From Ophiodon elongatus (lineage: Eukaryota; Chordata; Actinopteri; Perciformes; Hexagrammidae): DNA of 64,000 nucleotides. The notes under the pieces are model-generated. The model was not told the origin of the DNA. It worked only from the letters and a program-made list of their open reading frames with translations, and searched no databases. Made by a program: the position numbers and the translations under genes. This document shows, one piece after another, positions 23,701 to 28,841 of the stretch. Every line of letters begins with the position of its first letter. Within the stretch, counting starts at the first letter, position 1. The stretch spans positions 1,471,001 through 1,535,000 of the forward strand of contig JACSYO010001013.1 in NCBI GenBank assembly GCA_016806645.1, read 5' to 3'.

Positions 23701-24045
23701 GTGGCGGTGTGATCTCACCACATAGCCACAACTTCACTGTGGAGGGAGTCAACGTTATCCTCCAGGTCTGATAGCCCCGAGAATCTGGATGTTAATCTGA
23801 AACATTCTTTTGGGGCAAAACTTTGCCCTCCTAAGATGTTCTCATGTGACTCAGTGTGATCTCCAGGCTTGGCGGGTCTCCAGACTGCAGCGAGCTGTAA
23901 TAATATTCGTGACGGCTGCCGCCACCTTTCAGCCAGAGTTTGGAGCACTGACGATCTCGTTGTGTTGCTCTCTGTTTTTGAAGGGACCTCTCGACGGAGC
24001 AAGTTGTTTGGAACCTTCCCAGGAAACTACGTGAAGCCGCTATAA
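784..24045 (+). CDS. sorbs2: sorbs2 (ArgBP2/nArgBP2): sorbin-homology and three-SH3 adaptor, whole gene
   Basis: Scaffold protein linking actin, focal adhesions, Z-discs and Abl/Cbl signalling; these roles are known for the family. Coding exons read by eye: 784-811, 1914-2089, 3885-3951, 4944-4994, 5124-5340, 5460-5574, 8420-8491, 10295-10351, 11144-11193, 12013-12188, 12583-14397, 15537-15616, 15987-16033, 16395-16509, 16642-16770, 17205-17399, 17832-~18959, 20489-20833, 22926-22963, 23239-23345, 23984-24045. All junctions use GT/AG and the phases agree. Domains in order: sorbin homology (exons 2-6), nArgBP2 insert, SH3-1 (KELTFKKGD), SH3-2 (YNFNADTNVELS), proline-rich linker, SH3-3 (CDDGWFVG, GTFPGNYVK). 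The residues around SH3-2 match SORBS2 better than SORBS1 or SORBS3, and pdlim3 lies next door as in mammals. Longer upstream isoforms probably extend outside the window. Confidence 0.93.
812..1913 (+). other. sorbs2: sorbs2 intron with antisense LINE remnant
   Basis: Intron between the short first exon and the first sorbin-homology exon. It starts with gtgagt and ends with cag. About half of it is the decayed antisense LINE listed separately; the remainder shows nothing recognisable. Confidence 0.55.
1077..1620 (-). mobile_element. L2-type (Maui-like) LINE reverse transcriptase 3' remnant
   Basis: On the minus strand two adjoining frames resemble the C-terminal part of fish L2 reverse transcriptases. 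The upstream frame contains KLEKCIPKIKQWMSSNF. The downstream frame contains GPKQIRNK, VRNLCVTFDPN and NTAARILTKTRK, then SLHWLLV. The two frames are offset, an internal stretch around the usual HAFVTSRLDYCN block is missing, and no complete ORF exists. It is a dead 5'-truncated copy lying antisense in a sorbs2 intron. Confidence 0.75.
1914..2089 (+). CDS. sorbs2: sorbs2 exon, start of sorbin-homology region
   Basis: Acceptor attcag, donor ACG|gtgagg, 176 bp, phase 1 in and phase 0 out. It encodes EEEKRVSVIKAPHYEGIGPV and IPIAIRT, the segment immediately before the SoHo core in SORBS2. The upstream half is rich in Ser and His (VVLGHSSHSSTVPIARF) and more variable. Confidence 0.93.
2269..2360 (+). 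repeat. C-tract followed by (CT)n microsatellite
   Basis: A run of C followed by roughly 33 CT units, ending in CCCTCTCTCTCCCTC. It lies in the intron 180 bp after the donor at 2089. Confidence 0.95.
2361..3884 (+). other. sorbs2: sorbs2 intron, no further gene seen
   Basis: Intron sequence. Several short frames on both strands are low quality and lack family resemblance. The 3' half is AT-rich. The polypyrimidine tract and cag before 3885 form the acceptor. Confidence 0.5.
3885..3951 (+). CDS. sorbs2: sorbs2 exon, SoHo core
   Basis: 67 bp, phase 0 in and phase 1 out, acceptor ctccgcag, donor GCAG|gtaagt. It encodes TVDRPKDWYKTMFKQIHKVH, the most conserved block of the sorbin-homology domain, which binds flotillin in this family. 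Confidence 0.95.
4045..4093 (+). repeat. (GT)n microsatellite
   Basis: About 23 GT units with one TC interruption, roughly 95 bp after the SoHo exon donor. Confidence 0.95.
4319..4446 (+). repeat. (CA)n microsatellite, interrupted
   Basis: About 128 bp of CA repeat with scattered CG steps (ACACGCAC). Together with the GT tract 230 bp upstream it could pair in the pre-mRNA of this intron. Confidence 0.95.
4944..4994 (+). CDS. sorbs2: sorbs2 exon (acidic, DDDYSDTYNATY)
   Basis: 51 bp, phase 1 in and out, acceptor ttccacag, donor AACG|gtgaga. It encodes DDDYSDTYNATYAVINN, matching the DDDTDMYNTPYTYN region of mammalian SORBS2. It is a symmetrical exon, so skipping would keep frame, and it opens with nearly the same bases as the next exon (ATGACGACTA and ATGACTACAG). 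Confidence 0.88.
5124..5340 (+). CDS. sorbs2: sorbs2 exon, proline-rich part of SoHo
   Basis: 217 bp, phase 1 in and phase 2 out. It encodes TYRPLAKSPSDN, conserved in SORBS2, then a polyproline stretch (SPVPPPPPPPMPSL) likely to bind SH3 or profilin-type ligands. The donor (CCGACAC|gtacga) is inferred from frame: reading through gives TYEQLF and a stop at 5386. Confidence 0.9.
5460..5574 (+). CDS. sorbs2: sorbs2 exon, SoHo C-terminal block
   Basis: 115 bp, phase 2 in and phase 0 out, donor CCA|gtgagt. It encodes NEWGPPNRKVDTRKYRAEP and SIFEYEPGKSSILEHERP, nearly identical to mammalian SORBS2. The acceptor is a long T tract followed by tcgcaccag. Confidence 0.95.
7055..7130 (+). repeat. LINE 3'-tail-like dispersed repeat
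   Basis: It contains a segment resembling the widespread fish tail motif (tttatt..tagcac..caattcacagtgctttaca). A second, better copy lies at 54840-55010. The assignment is by recollection of the family and not by alignment. Confidence 0.45.
7140..7435. mobile_element. MITE-like element with degenerate inverted ends
   Basis: The left end (from about 7147, ttccacccataaaaggac, then aattactcaccc) pairs imperfectly with the reverse complement of the right end (ggaatacgtcatccaaaatg, then aattactcactcc). The interior has no ORF. The ends resemble the common teleost consensus that reads 'aaggaatagttcacccaaaa'. Target-site duplication not resolved. Confidence 0.5.
8420..8491 (+). CDS. sorbs2: sorbs2 exon (DIDLENEPWYKFFSELEFG)
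   Basis: 72 bp, phase 0 in and out, acceptor tttcccag, donor CCG|gtaagt. It encodes TYDDIDLENEPWYKFFSELE plus FGRP, a cassette exon shared by SORBS1 and SORBS2 isoforms. Its symmetry allows in-frame skipping. Confidence 0.92.
8930..9165. repeat. AT/GT-rich satellite with embedded palindromes
   Basis: Over 230 bp of TA repeats with GTCTG and GTGT interruptions. Around 8961-9000 two mirrored ATGTGTCTGTATAT arms form an inverted repeat. This is intronic. The tyrosine/isoleucine frames it creates on both strands are artefacts. Confidence 0.9.
9772..9826 (+). repeat. (GT)n microsatellite, interrupted
   Basis: Two GT blocks separated by a short TACATGAGCACA interruption. Confidence 0.9.
9964..10034 (+). 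repeat. (GT)n microsatellite
   Basis: About 35 uninterrupted GT units in the intron ahead of the PPKKRLDYN exon. Confidence 0.95.
10216..10275 (+). repeat. (CTC)n tract in the acceptor region
   Basis: About 55 bp of CTC units with CTG interruptions, ending 20 bp before the sorbs2 acceptor at 10294. It acts as or extends the polypyrimidine tract. Confidence 0.9.
10295..10351 (+). CDS. sorbs2: sorbs2 exon (PPKKRLDYNPDISARQRIE)
   Basis: 57 bp, phase 0 in and out, acceptor ggctcaag, donor GAG|gtaatc. It encodes the proline/basic cassette that follows the ENEPWYKFF exon in SORBS family proteins. The acceptor lies 20 bp after a long CTC tract. Confidence 0.92.
10352..11143 (+). other. sorbs2: sorbs2 intron, nothing recognised
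   Basis: Intron of about 0.8 kb without a recognisable repeat or exon. Confidence 0.45.
11144..11193 (+). CDS. sorbs2: sorbs2 exon (TSLHIAPADKAPERPA)
   Basis: 50 bp, phase 0 in and phase 2 out, acceptor tatttcag, donor GCGAG|gtaaac. It joins in frame to SAASDYRKRRKSEP in the next exon. Confidence 0.88.
11194..12012 (+). other. sorbs2: sorbs2 intron, nothing recognised
   Basis: Pyrimidine-rich first half with several C and CCT runs, then AT-rich. No exon or repeat could be supported. Confidence 0.45.
12013..12188 (+). CDS. sorbs2: sorbs2 exon (SDYRKRRKSEP)
   Basis: 176 bp, phase 2 in and phase 1 out, acceptor gttgcag, donor AAAG|gtacgc. It encodes ASDYRKRRKSEP, conserved with MASDFRKRRKSEP of mammalian SORBS2, and ends in SSPSSPSRAK, also conserved. 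It is likely phosphorylated and basic. Confidence 0.94.
12191..12236 (+). repeat. (CAAA)n microsatellite right after a donor
   Basis: About ten CAAA units starting 7 bp after the exon end at 12188, so length changes lie next to the U1 site. Confidence 0.95.
12583..14397 (+). CDS. sorbs2: sorbs2 giant nArgBP2-type exon
   Basis: 1815 bp (605 codons), phase 1 in and out, acceptor ctgaaag, donor CTCAG|gtggag. It matches the neuronal nArgBP2 insertion: SRSCDDLLND, LIQKSKSMPNLGD, KRRFSIESLLEED, EGSSFCSESDFDH, SSCKGRCPASYTRFTTML, KLAFLVSPVPFRRKK and ILAELLPNVPERSSSLR. Between the last two blocks is a helix-like stretch (YEALDAALRDIYEHIQAE). A histidine run of 8 (13680-13708) is shorter than in mammals. 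In neurons this insert is linked to synaptic and dendritic spine roles. Splicing is probably tissue-specific because the exon is symmetrical. Confidence 0.95.
13668..13708 (+). repeat. sorbs2: in-frame CAC/CAT tract encoding histidines
   Basis: Codons for HHHLRHHHHHHHHQPGHQ, a length-variable feature also present in mammalian nArgBP2, sitting between the ESLYGSS and HRHLISSCKG blocks. Confidence 0.9.
14398..15536 (+). other. sorbs2: sorbs2 intron, nothing recognised
   Basis: 1.1-kb AT-rich intron. AATAAA-like sequences occur soon after the giant exon (14485, 14502), so an alternative end there is conceivable, but the frame simply runs to a stop at 14474 and no support was found. Confidence 0.45.
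15537..15616 (+). CDS. sorbs2: sorbs2 exon (DQDVSRCYSTMDGRHTPQ)
   Basis: 80 bp, phase 1 in and phase 0 out, acceptor aatcacag, donor GAG|gtacaa. It ends in SRRPTPDRE, comparable to RRGTPEKE just before SH3-1 in mammalian SORBS2. Confidence 0.88.
15987..16033 (+). CDS. sorbs2: sorbs2 exon, SH3-1 start (ALYDF-type motif)
   Basis: 47 bp, phase 0 in and phase 2 out, acceptor catcag, donor CTAA|gtgagt. It encodes KQPARAIYDFKAQTA. AIYDF is the ALYDY-type signature of an SH3 domain. Confidence 0.94.
16395..16509 (+). CDS. sorbs2: sorbs2 exon, SH3-1 body
   Basis: 115 bp, phase 2 in and phase 0 out, acceptor gttgcag, donor GAA|gtaagt. It encodes KELTFKKGDAVNIIRQID, NNWYEGEHRGRVGILP and ISYVE, the complete RT-loop to 3-10 helix of the first SH3 domain. 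The WYEGE motif and the final proline, which contact PxxP ligands, are intact. Confidence 0.95.
16642..16770 (+). CDS. sorbs2: sorbs2 exon, linker and SH3-2 start
   Basis: 129 bp, phase 0 in and out. It encodes a PPPPAHVREIGEG linker and ARYNFNADTNVELSLRK. This wording distinguishes SORBS2 (NADTNVELSLRK) from SORBS1 (NGDTQVEMSFRK). The acceptor (acacacaaacag) has an unusually poor pyrimidine tract, with CA-rich sequence and the T-rich run further upstream. Confidence 0.94.
17205..17399 (+). CDS. sorbs2: sorbs2 exon, SH3-2 body
   Basis: 195 bp, phase 0 in and out, acceptor gtctgcag, donor AAG|gtaggg. It encodes GERVIVIRQVDQNWYEGKIP, TTKQGIFPVSYIDIV and then KRSPSKTSSHH into a disordered tail. 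Confidence 0.95.
17728..17764 (+). repeat. (CA)n microsatellite
   Basis: About 15 CA units, roughly 70 bp before the acceptor of the next sorbs2 exon. Confidence 0.9.
17832..18959 (+). CDS. sorbs2: sorbs2 proline-rich linker exon (SORBS1-like); 3' end unresolved
   Basis: The frame is open from acceptor catggag at 17831 to a TGA at 18963-18965. A 1.1-kb open frame is improbable by chance, so most of it is coding. It encodes RRLDLQAITSDWLSLTL, resembling the SORBS1 segment MHAVTSEWISLTVG, then proline runs and an acidic C-terminal half (DPYDELLSMILDG, ELFIEEDDEAREDKEED). Four in-frame phase-0 donors are possible: after 18383 (gtaagc, best consensus), 18422 (gtaaaa), 18845 (gtagag) and 18959 (gtttga). 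It may also be a terminal exon, because AATAAA occurs at 19199. Probably an alternatively spliced linker between SH3-2 and SH3-3. Confidence 0.75.
19199..19204 (+). promoter_or_regulatory. sorbs2: candidate alternative polyadenylation signal of sorbs2
   Basis: AATAAA lies 234 bp after the TGA that closes the long linker exon. If used, the transcript would end without the third SH3 domain. This is inference; no transcript evidence is available here. Confidence 0.3.
19860..20488 (+). repeat. sorbs2: TTC/TCC/ACT pyrimidine tract: coding Ser/Pro/Thr repeat or giant polypyrimidine tract
   Basis: From 19966 to about 20472 the + strand is almost entirely pyrimidine, in roughly 30-bp units that would read SSSSPSSFTP. 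An acceptor (acctccatag) at 19859 opens a frame (ADVSPSTLTRLPPS) that runs into the repeat. A net 4-bp loss between about 20340 and 20376 then shifts the frame by one and the original frame stops at 20561. Alternatively the whole tract is intronic and leads to the acceptor cggtcacag at 20488. The absence of stops is uninformative because TTC-type repeats cannot form them. Confidence 0.85.
20489..20833 (+). CDS. sorbs2: sorbs2 proline-rich exon before SH3-3
   Basis: 345 bp, phase 0 in and out, acceptor ggtcacag, donor AAG|gtaaag. It encodes QQQHHSAIPPTPPVSPRPPS at its start and PGRRSPKVK at its end, which joins in frame to RLVQDVLHGGGDP. The start was chosen because it is the first acceptor giving phase 0 in the frame that reaches the correct donor. 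A longer version beginning at 19860 would need the frame break described for the upstream tract to be an error. Confidence 0.65.
20834..22925 (+). other. sorbs2: sorbs2 intron with unassigned repeat-like block
   Basis: 2.1 kb. A perfect 14-bp hairpin lies at 21535-21572. From about 21750 to 22580 the base composition and punctuation look like an old dispersed repeat, with a 198-aa minus-strand frame that resembles no family I know. No sorbs2 exon could be supported here. Confidence 0.45.
22926..22963 (+). CDS. sorbs2: sorbs2 small exon (RLVQDVLHGGGD)
   Basis: 38 bp, phase 0 in and phase 2 out, acceptor ctcacag, donor GACCC|gtaagt. It corresponds to the FTHENIQGGGEP segment just before the third SH3 domain of SORBS2. 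The GGGDP/GGGEP ending and the phase support it. Confidence 0.85.
23239..23345 (+). CDS. sorbs2: sorbs2 exon, SH3-3 body
   Basis: 107 bp, phase 2 in and phase 1 out, acceptor tcacacag, donor GTTG|gtaaga. It encodes FQAVYNYMPRNEDELELKEG, then DVVDVMEKCDDGWFVG, nearly identical to mammalian SORBS2. Confidence 0.96.
23377..23700 (+). mobile_element. non-LTR retrotransposon 3'-end-like insertion
   Basis: It starts with an (ATTAG)n tail, then a motif reading ttcctttattagtcccgcaa and ggggaaatttacagg that is common in fish genomes as the antisense 3' end of LINE copies. There is no ORF. It sits in the last sorbs2 intron. The family (Rex/Babar-like) is recalled and not aligned. Confidence 0.5.
23984..24045 (+). 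CDS. sorbs2: sorbs2 last coding exon
   Basis: 62 bp, phase 1 in, acceptor tttttgaag. It encodes TSRRSKLFGTFPGNYVKPL and TAA. This closes SH3-3; SORBS2 and SORBS1 end with the same GTFPGNYVK(R/P)L motif, so the C-terminus is complete. Confidence 0.96.
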
Positions 24046-24170
24046 TGATGATTCCAGACACCCCCGCCCGCTGGCTCCGCCCCTTTCTGTGACACGTTCT
24101 TCGCCCTCAGCACAGCACCCGCAGGACGCCACCTCCCAGAGACCCTGTCGCACACTTGTGTGTTTGCGTG

Positions 24171-24171
24171 C

Positions 24172-24208
<37 letters not shown>
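24171..24208 (+). repeat. (GT)n in sorbs2 3'UTR
   Basis: About 18 GT units 130 bp after the stop codon. Confidence 0.95.
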
Positions 24209-24209
<1 letters not shown>

Positions 24210-25661
24210 CTCGTCAGCTTCACACAGACACAACCTTTAGCTCTAACTAGCCATCTTTAATGGAAGACTTCTTTAAAAAAAAATAATGTTGTTGTTTTTT
24301 TTTTATCTTATCTTTTTATCCTTATTTTTCTATCACGGAGAACCCAAACTTTGTGCTCCAGTCAGCGACCTTTAACCTTTGACTGTGACGGAAGCATATC
24401 GGAAGGAACTTTTGCGAAAAACAGTCGAACGACTGAAAACAGGGCACCGCTGTGATGCTTTTCCTTCTGTTTAAAGGGCAGTACGATCACCACGGTCACC
24501 TCTTTTGTTTTTTATTTTTATTTGTCTCCAGTTTGTCTCAAACTTAAAAACACTTGTTACATTTCATTTCAGTGTTCGATTACAAATATCCCCAAAGACA
24601 TTGAGTGCAGAGAGTGTTGTAGAAACAGTATTCTGTCGGCGGGTCTGTTGCATACCGACTGTGTTGAAGGGGTTATTCAGGTAAAAGGATGTGAGGTCCC
24701 ACGCGTACATGTGGAGAAGACATCTGCATGTATCAATGTCGCGTGTCGCCCAATGTGTTGATTGGTTGATAAGAATTTGGGGGGGAAAATGAAAGACGAT
24801 CGTTAATCATTACAACGCAATCATTTCAAATATTGCAAATGGAGGGAAGTGTGAAAAGTATCATTGAGTCTTGCACTTGCTGTCTAAACCTGATGTAATA
24901 GCTTCTAAAGTATAAGATTAGGAAACAAAATTTTTTTGTTTTTTTGTTTTCATATTCACACTAGGATTGATGCACTTTAACGAAACCTTTAACACAATTT
25001 GGTGTTTGTTTGATCTCAAATTTCACTTCGGATTTGACACGCTAGACGTTACGACTGTGGACACGGCCAACACTCCGGGGACGATCTGGTCGTGTTTGGA
25101 AAGCGTGTGCAAAGAGGCGACCGAACCTTTTAGGTATTATATTTATTAGAGGACAAGTGCTGGTCGAACTGTGTCACAAGACGAATTTTTAGAACGGATG
25201 GAACAACGCGATGCTTTTCTAACGTCCCACATTTGAAGGCGTGTTATTTTACTGTCATGTCTCGTTGTCCAGATAGGTGCTGAGTGACAAAACAACACGA
25301 TAGTTCATGAGCTGTGATGATGCAAGGTGACGTGATGTTTTATGCCGAGTTATTTAAGTCAGATGACATGTAATCAAACACCTGAGTCATGTGACTGCAG
25401 TTTTCTTATCTTTTAAAACCCCGCTGTCAGAGTGAGTGGTTCAACGTCTCGTGTCATATACTGTTTGCAATTATCGGCCCTTTTTAGCTTGTCATGCTCG
25501 GTGAATATGATTTATGTGTTTTTATTTTCTCATTGTTATGTGTTTCACATGGGATGGAGAGCAAAACAATTGTTAAAGCACCTTAAGATATATTTTTGTT
25601 TTATCATTCACCGTCCTTCACGTCACCCCGTCATCCACTATTTCAGTTGGTGTGAGGACAC

Positions 25662-25662
25662 A

Positions 25663-25740
<78 letters not shown>

Positions 25741-25763
25741 GCGTGTGTGTGTGTGTGTGTGTC
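25662..25763 (+). repeat. (GT)n in sorbs2 3'UTR
   Basis: About 100 bp of GT with a few GC steps. Confidence 0.95.
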
Positions 25764-26407
25764 TGTGGTGTTTTTGTAAGCCTTTTGTATGAGAGCTGTA
25801 AAATGGCCAACATCCACTTGCTTTATAAAGTCAGCTTTTTCTCACCCACCATCATATTTGGTTTCCTCTCCTTCTTTCTTCACATTCTTCATCAGTGGTG
25901 CTAATTTCCACTTCTTCAAAGTTATTATTGAAGCCAGGCATGTAGGCCTTTTTTTTTTTTTTTTTTTTTTCTCCAGATCTTCGTTGTTTTAAAAGCCAGT
26001 GACATATTTAAACTGAAGTTACTGTAGTTAGTGAGTAGAGTTGGTGATTGCTGCCTTACATCCAACTCACTAATTTACTAGCCATGTATATGTAAACCTC
26101 TTCTGTGATGCAAAAACTTTAATTTATGCATATATAGTGTAGAAAACATCAGGAAGGTGTGCACAGAATGATCACAAACTACAGTGTTGAAACATACAGT
26201 AACCCTCTGGTCTGCCTTTGATACAACATTCAGAACAGATTTGGATTGAAGACGTGGATTTGACTCCTGCTATGTTTATACATGTAATGAAAATGTTAAT
26301 CTTATATGTTGTTGGTGTTAATATCAAATTCGATGCACACTCTTGGACCTAAGTATTTCTACAATATCTTAGCATTTGTTGGATGATTTTATGGGGGCTG
26401 TATTGCT

Positions 26408-26413
26408 AATAAA
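26408..26413 (+). promoter_or_regulatory. sorbs2: candidate sorbs2 polyadenylation signal
   Basis: AATAAA is followed within 60 bp by T/GT-containing sequence. It is the most convincing hexamer between the sorbs2 stop and pdlim3. Confidence 0.4.
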
Positions 26414-26430
26414 ATCCAGCTGGTAGATGA

Positions 26431-27814
26431 AATATTTCCAATCATTTCGTCCTTTCAGCTTAACAGGAAGACGACTTCAGTTGATGACGACTGAAAAGGA
26501 AGATCTCATTTGTGATGTTTTAAAAGGTACGATTCAGGGCTCTCAACCCCTTTTCCTCTAATATTTTTATTTTAAGCACGGAGGTGACGTTATACACATT
26601 CATGTTCTCTCTATTTCACTCTGTTCCACATATGGACTGTCGGTGGCAGTGGTGTGCAAAAAGAAAAAAAACTAAACTTTGATTACATTGAAAACTCCAC
26701 AGGGTTGCAGGTTATCTTTTAAATCTAAAAGCGTGTTATTGCTGACCACCAGTGGTCCAAAGTACCAAAAACAACAGTTCACTGGACCGTCTCTTGGTAC
26801 TTTAGGACTTCCCTACTCTGTCGTGTAGCTCCATGCCCATTCTGAAACCGATCTGGATACAGGGTTAGTCATTTTCTCAACGGCTTGGCACTGCACCGTT
26901 TTTAGCAATATTACTCATACAAGAGTAAATAGTGTATTTGTTGGGGACTATTTTCAGCTGTGGATTAAAACAGGAGGGGGCTCACTGATCAGGCTTTGAC
27001 AGCACAGACAATACTTAATATACGTGATAGGATCAAATCATTTATCGTGTTTTTGTTTTTGTTTTTCATCGTAATTGTAGACGATAAACAGAAATATAAT
27101 CTTCTATATATGCTCACCTGCTTTTGTTGCAGGTGTGAATTAGTCGCAGAGAGAATAAGTGTAAAGGGAAACTTACAGTAATGCAGGCAGACTCTTACAT
27201 GTCTGCAAAGAGAGAGAGAGAGAGAAAGTTTGAGTATTCTCCACTATCAACTTCCCTTATTTGTTATCGTCATGGAAACTGCAGAAATAACCCATAAATC
27301 TGGTTCACTTAAGAATACATACATGGAATGACGCTTCAGGCAGCTGATGGATTTCGTGGTGTGATTCTTAATTTGCACGACTGTTTCAACTGGCACTTTG
27401 ATTCAGTTACTTCATGGAAAAACTCTGAGCGAAAGCCTGTCGGTGTTGATACAGCCTCACTCTCACTTTGTTGACAATTTGGCAACTCCAAAAGATATCC
27501 TCAGCTGGCTGGAATAAAACACTGTGATCATAAACAAAGAGAACCGTAGATAAGGTCTTTGTAGACGAGAGGAAATCTTTTGAGAGATGAAAAATAACTA
27601 ATAATTTTAACGGCCAACACGGATCCAGTTCCTTACACAGATAAAGAGAGACGGTGTGTTGAAACTGGATTGTTGACAAGCTCCGGGGTGAGAGTCCTGG
27701 GTCCCATCCAGATCAATAGTGGCTGGAATGCGCCTGTGGGACATCCAGGGCCTCAGAGTGGAGCTGCGCCTCCACACCAAATAAGGACAGGAGCAGCAAG
27801 ACTCGTCAACCAGA

Positions 27815-27905
<91 letters not shown>

Positions 27906-28348
27906 CCAGCCAGACTATGACCTGGTTTACATCCTCACTCTGTCTACACGTGTCCATGTAGGTACTCGCAGACCGTGAGCCAAAACGGGATTTGTCTAGG
28001 ACGACTGAAGCCTGGGCAACGCCTAATTGAACAGGCAAGATGTTGATTTCTAATTTGAGAGAGAATTTGTAACGGAGAAAAGAAGAAATAAGAAAGAAAG
28101 TGCTCTACAGAAATAGGGAGACTGGCAAGCAAGTGCTGGTAGAACAGTCTGGGAGCCAGTTCCCCAAATCTGACCAATTACTTCACTTCTGGGGTGGGGT
28201 CTGTCCATTCTCCTCCCACTGCACCCACCCACATGGGTCAAAATCTCCATCCCTTTGATATCCCTTTGCTCTTTAACTTTGTTCCCCGCTGCGTGCAGTT
28301 TACAGTCTGTGCTGTTGTTCTCCAACAGCGGGGAGACTTTAAAGGGTC
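26431..28348. other. intergenic region between sorbs2 and pdlim3
   Basis: 1.9 kb. It contains the (GA)n tract at 27811-27902 and no recognisable gene. The last 200 bp before the pdlim3 ATG should hold its promoter or 5'UTR. A cag at 28326-28328 (tctccaacag) could be the acceptor of a 5'UTR intron, but I cannot decide. Confidence 0.5.
27811..27902 (+). repeat. (GA)n microsatellite
   Basis: About 90 bp of GA units with one GACA interruption, 450 bp upstream of the pdlim3 start. Confidence 0.95.
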
Positions 28349-28441
28349 ATGTCAGTCAAAATCCTGTTGGACGGTCCGGCCCCCTGGGGGTTTCGCCTGG
28401 CCGGAGGAAAGGACTTCAACCAGCCCCTGACCATCTCCAGG
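28349..28441 (+). CDS. pdlim3: pdlim3 exon 1, PDZ start
   Basis: 93 bp ending in phase 0 at AGG|gtgagt. It encodes MSVKILLDGPAPWGFRLAGG and KDFNQPLTISR. The start ATG has G at -3. PWGF is the PDLIM variant of the PDZ GLGF loop. The N-terminus (MSVKILLDG) differs from the mammalian MPQTVILPG. Confidence 0.94.
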
Positions 28442-28791
28442 GTGAGTGAGTGATAGGAAGGTCTCTATTAATTAATAATCCTCGTGATAACTTGATGAAT
28501 ACGAAACCTTTTCGACAGATTTCACCAGTCTTTACTGCTGGTTGGTCGTTTGATTATCAAGGATTTGACAATGTTTCTACTGTCAGAAGCCAAGTGTCTA
28601 AAATGTGAATGTGCTTTAATCCTTTTGTTGATCCGGTCCAGAGGAGTCCGTGTTACCGCCAGCCTCGACATTGTGTTTCCAGGAGGGTTCTAGAAAGAGT
28701 CTGTCTGGGCTGGTATGGGGCTTGCACCTGTGCCACAGTAAATGCAAGAGGCTTAGATACAAATAGCAGCTTACACTGTACTCTGACATGT

Positions 28792-28841
<50 letters not shown>

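Larger units (their letters stand above)
24046..26430 (+). other. sorbs2: sorbs2 3'UTR (putative)
   Basis: No further coding exon follows the stop. An AATAAA at 26408-26413 (gctaataaaatcc) is a reasonable end, giving a UTR of about 2.4 kb. It contains (GT)n tracts at 24171-24208 and 25662-25763 and several T-rich runs. The end point is inferred from the signal only. Confidence 0.5.

Noticed and set aside
27607..28038. Minus-strand frame rich in Ser/Leu near 27.8 kb
   Set aside because: Half of it is the (GA)n repeat; the rest matches no family, so it is not called as a gene.
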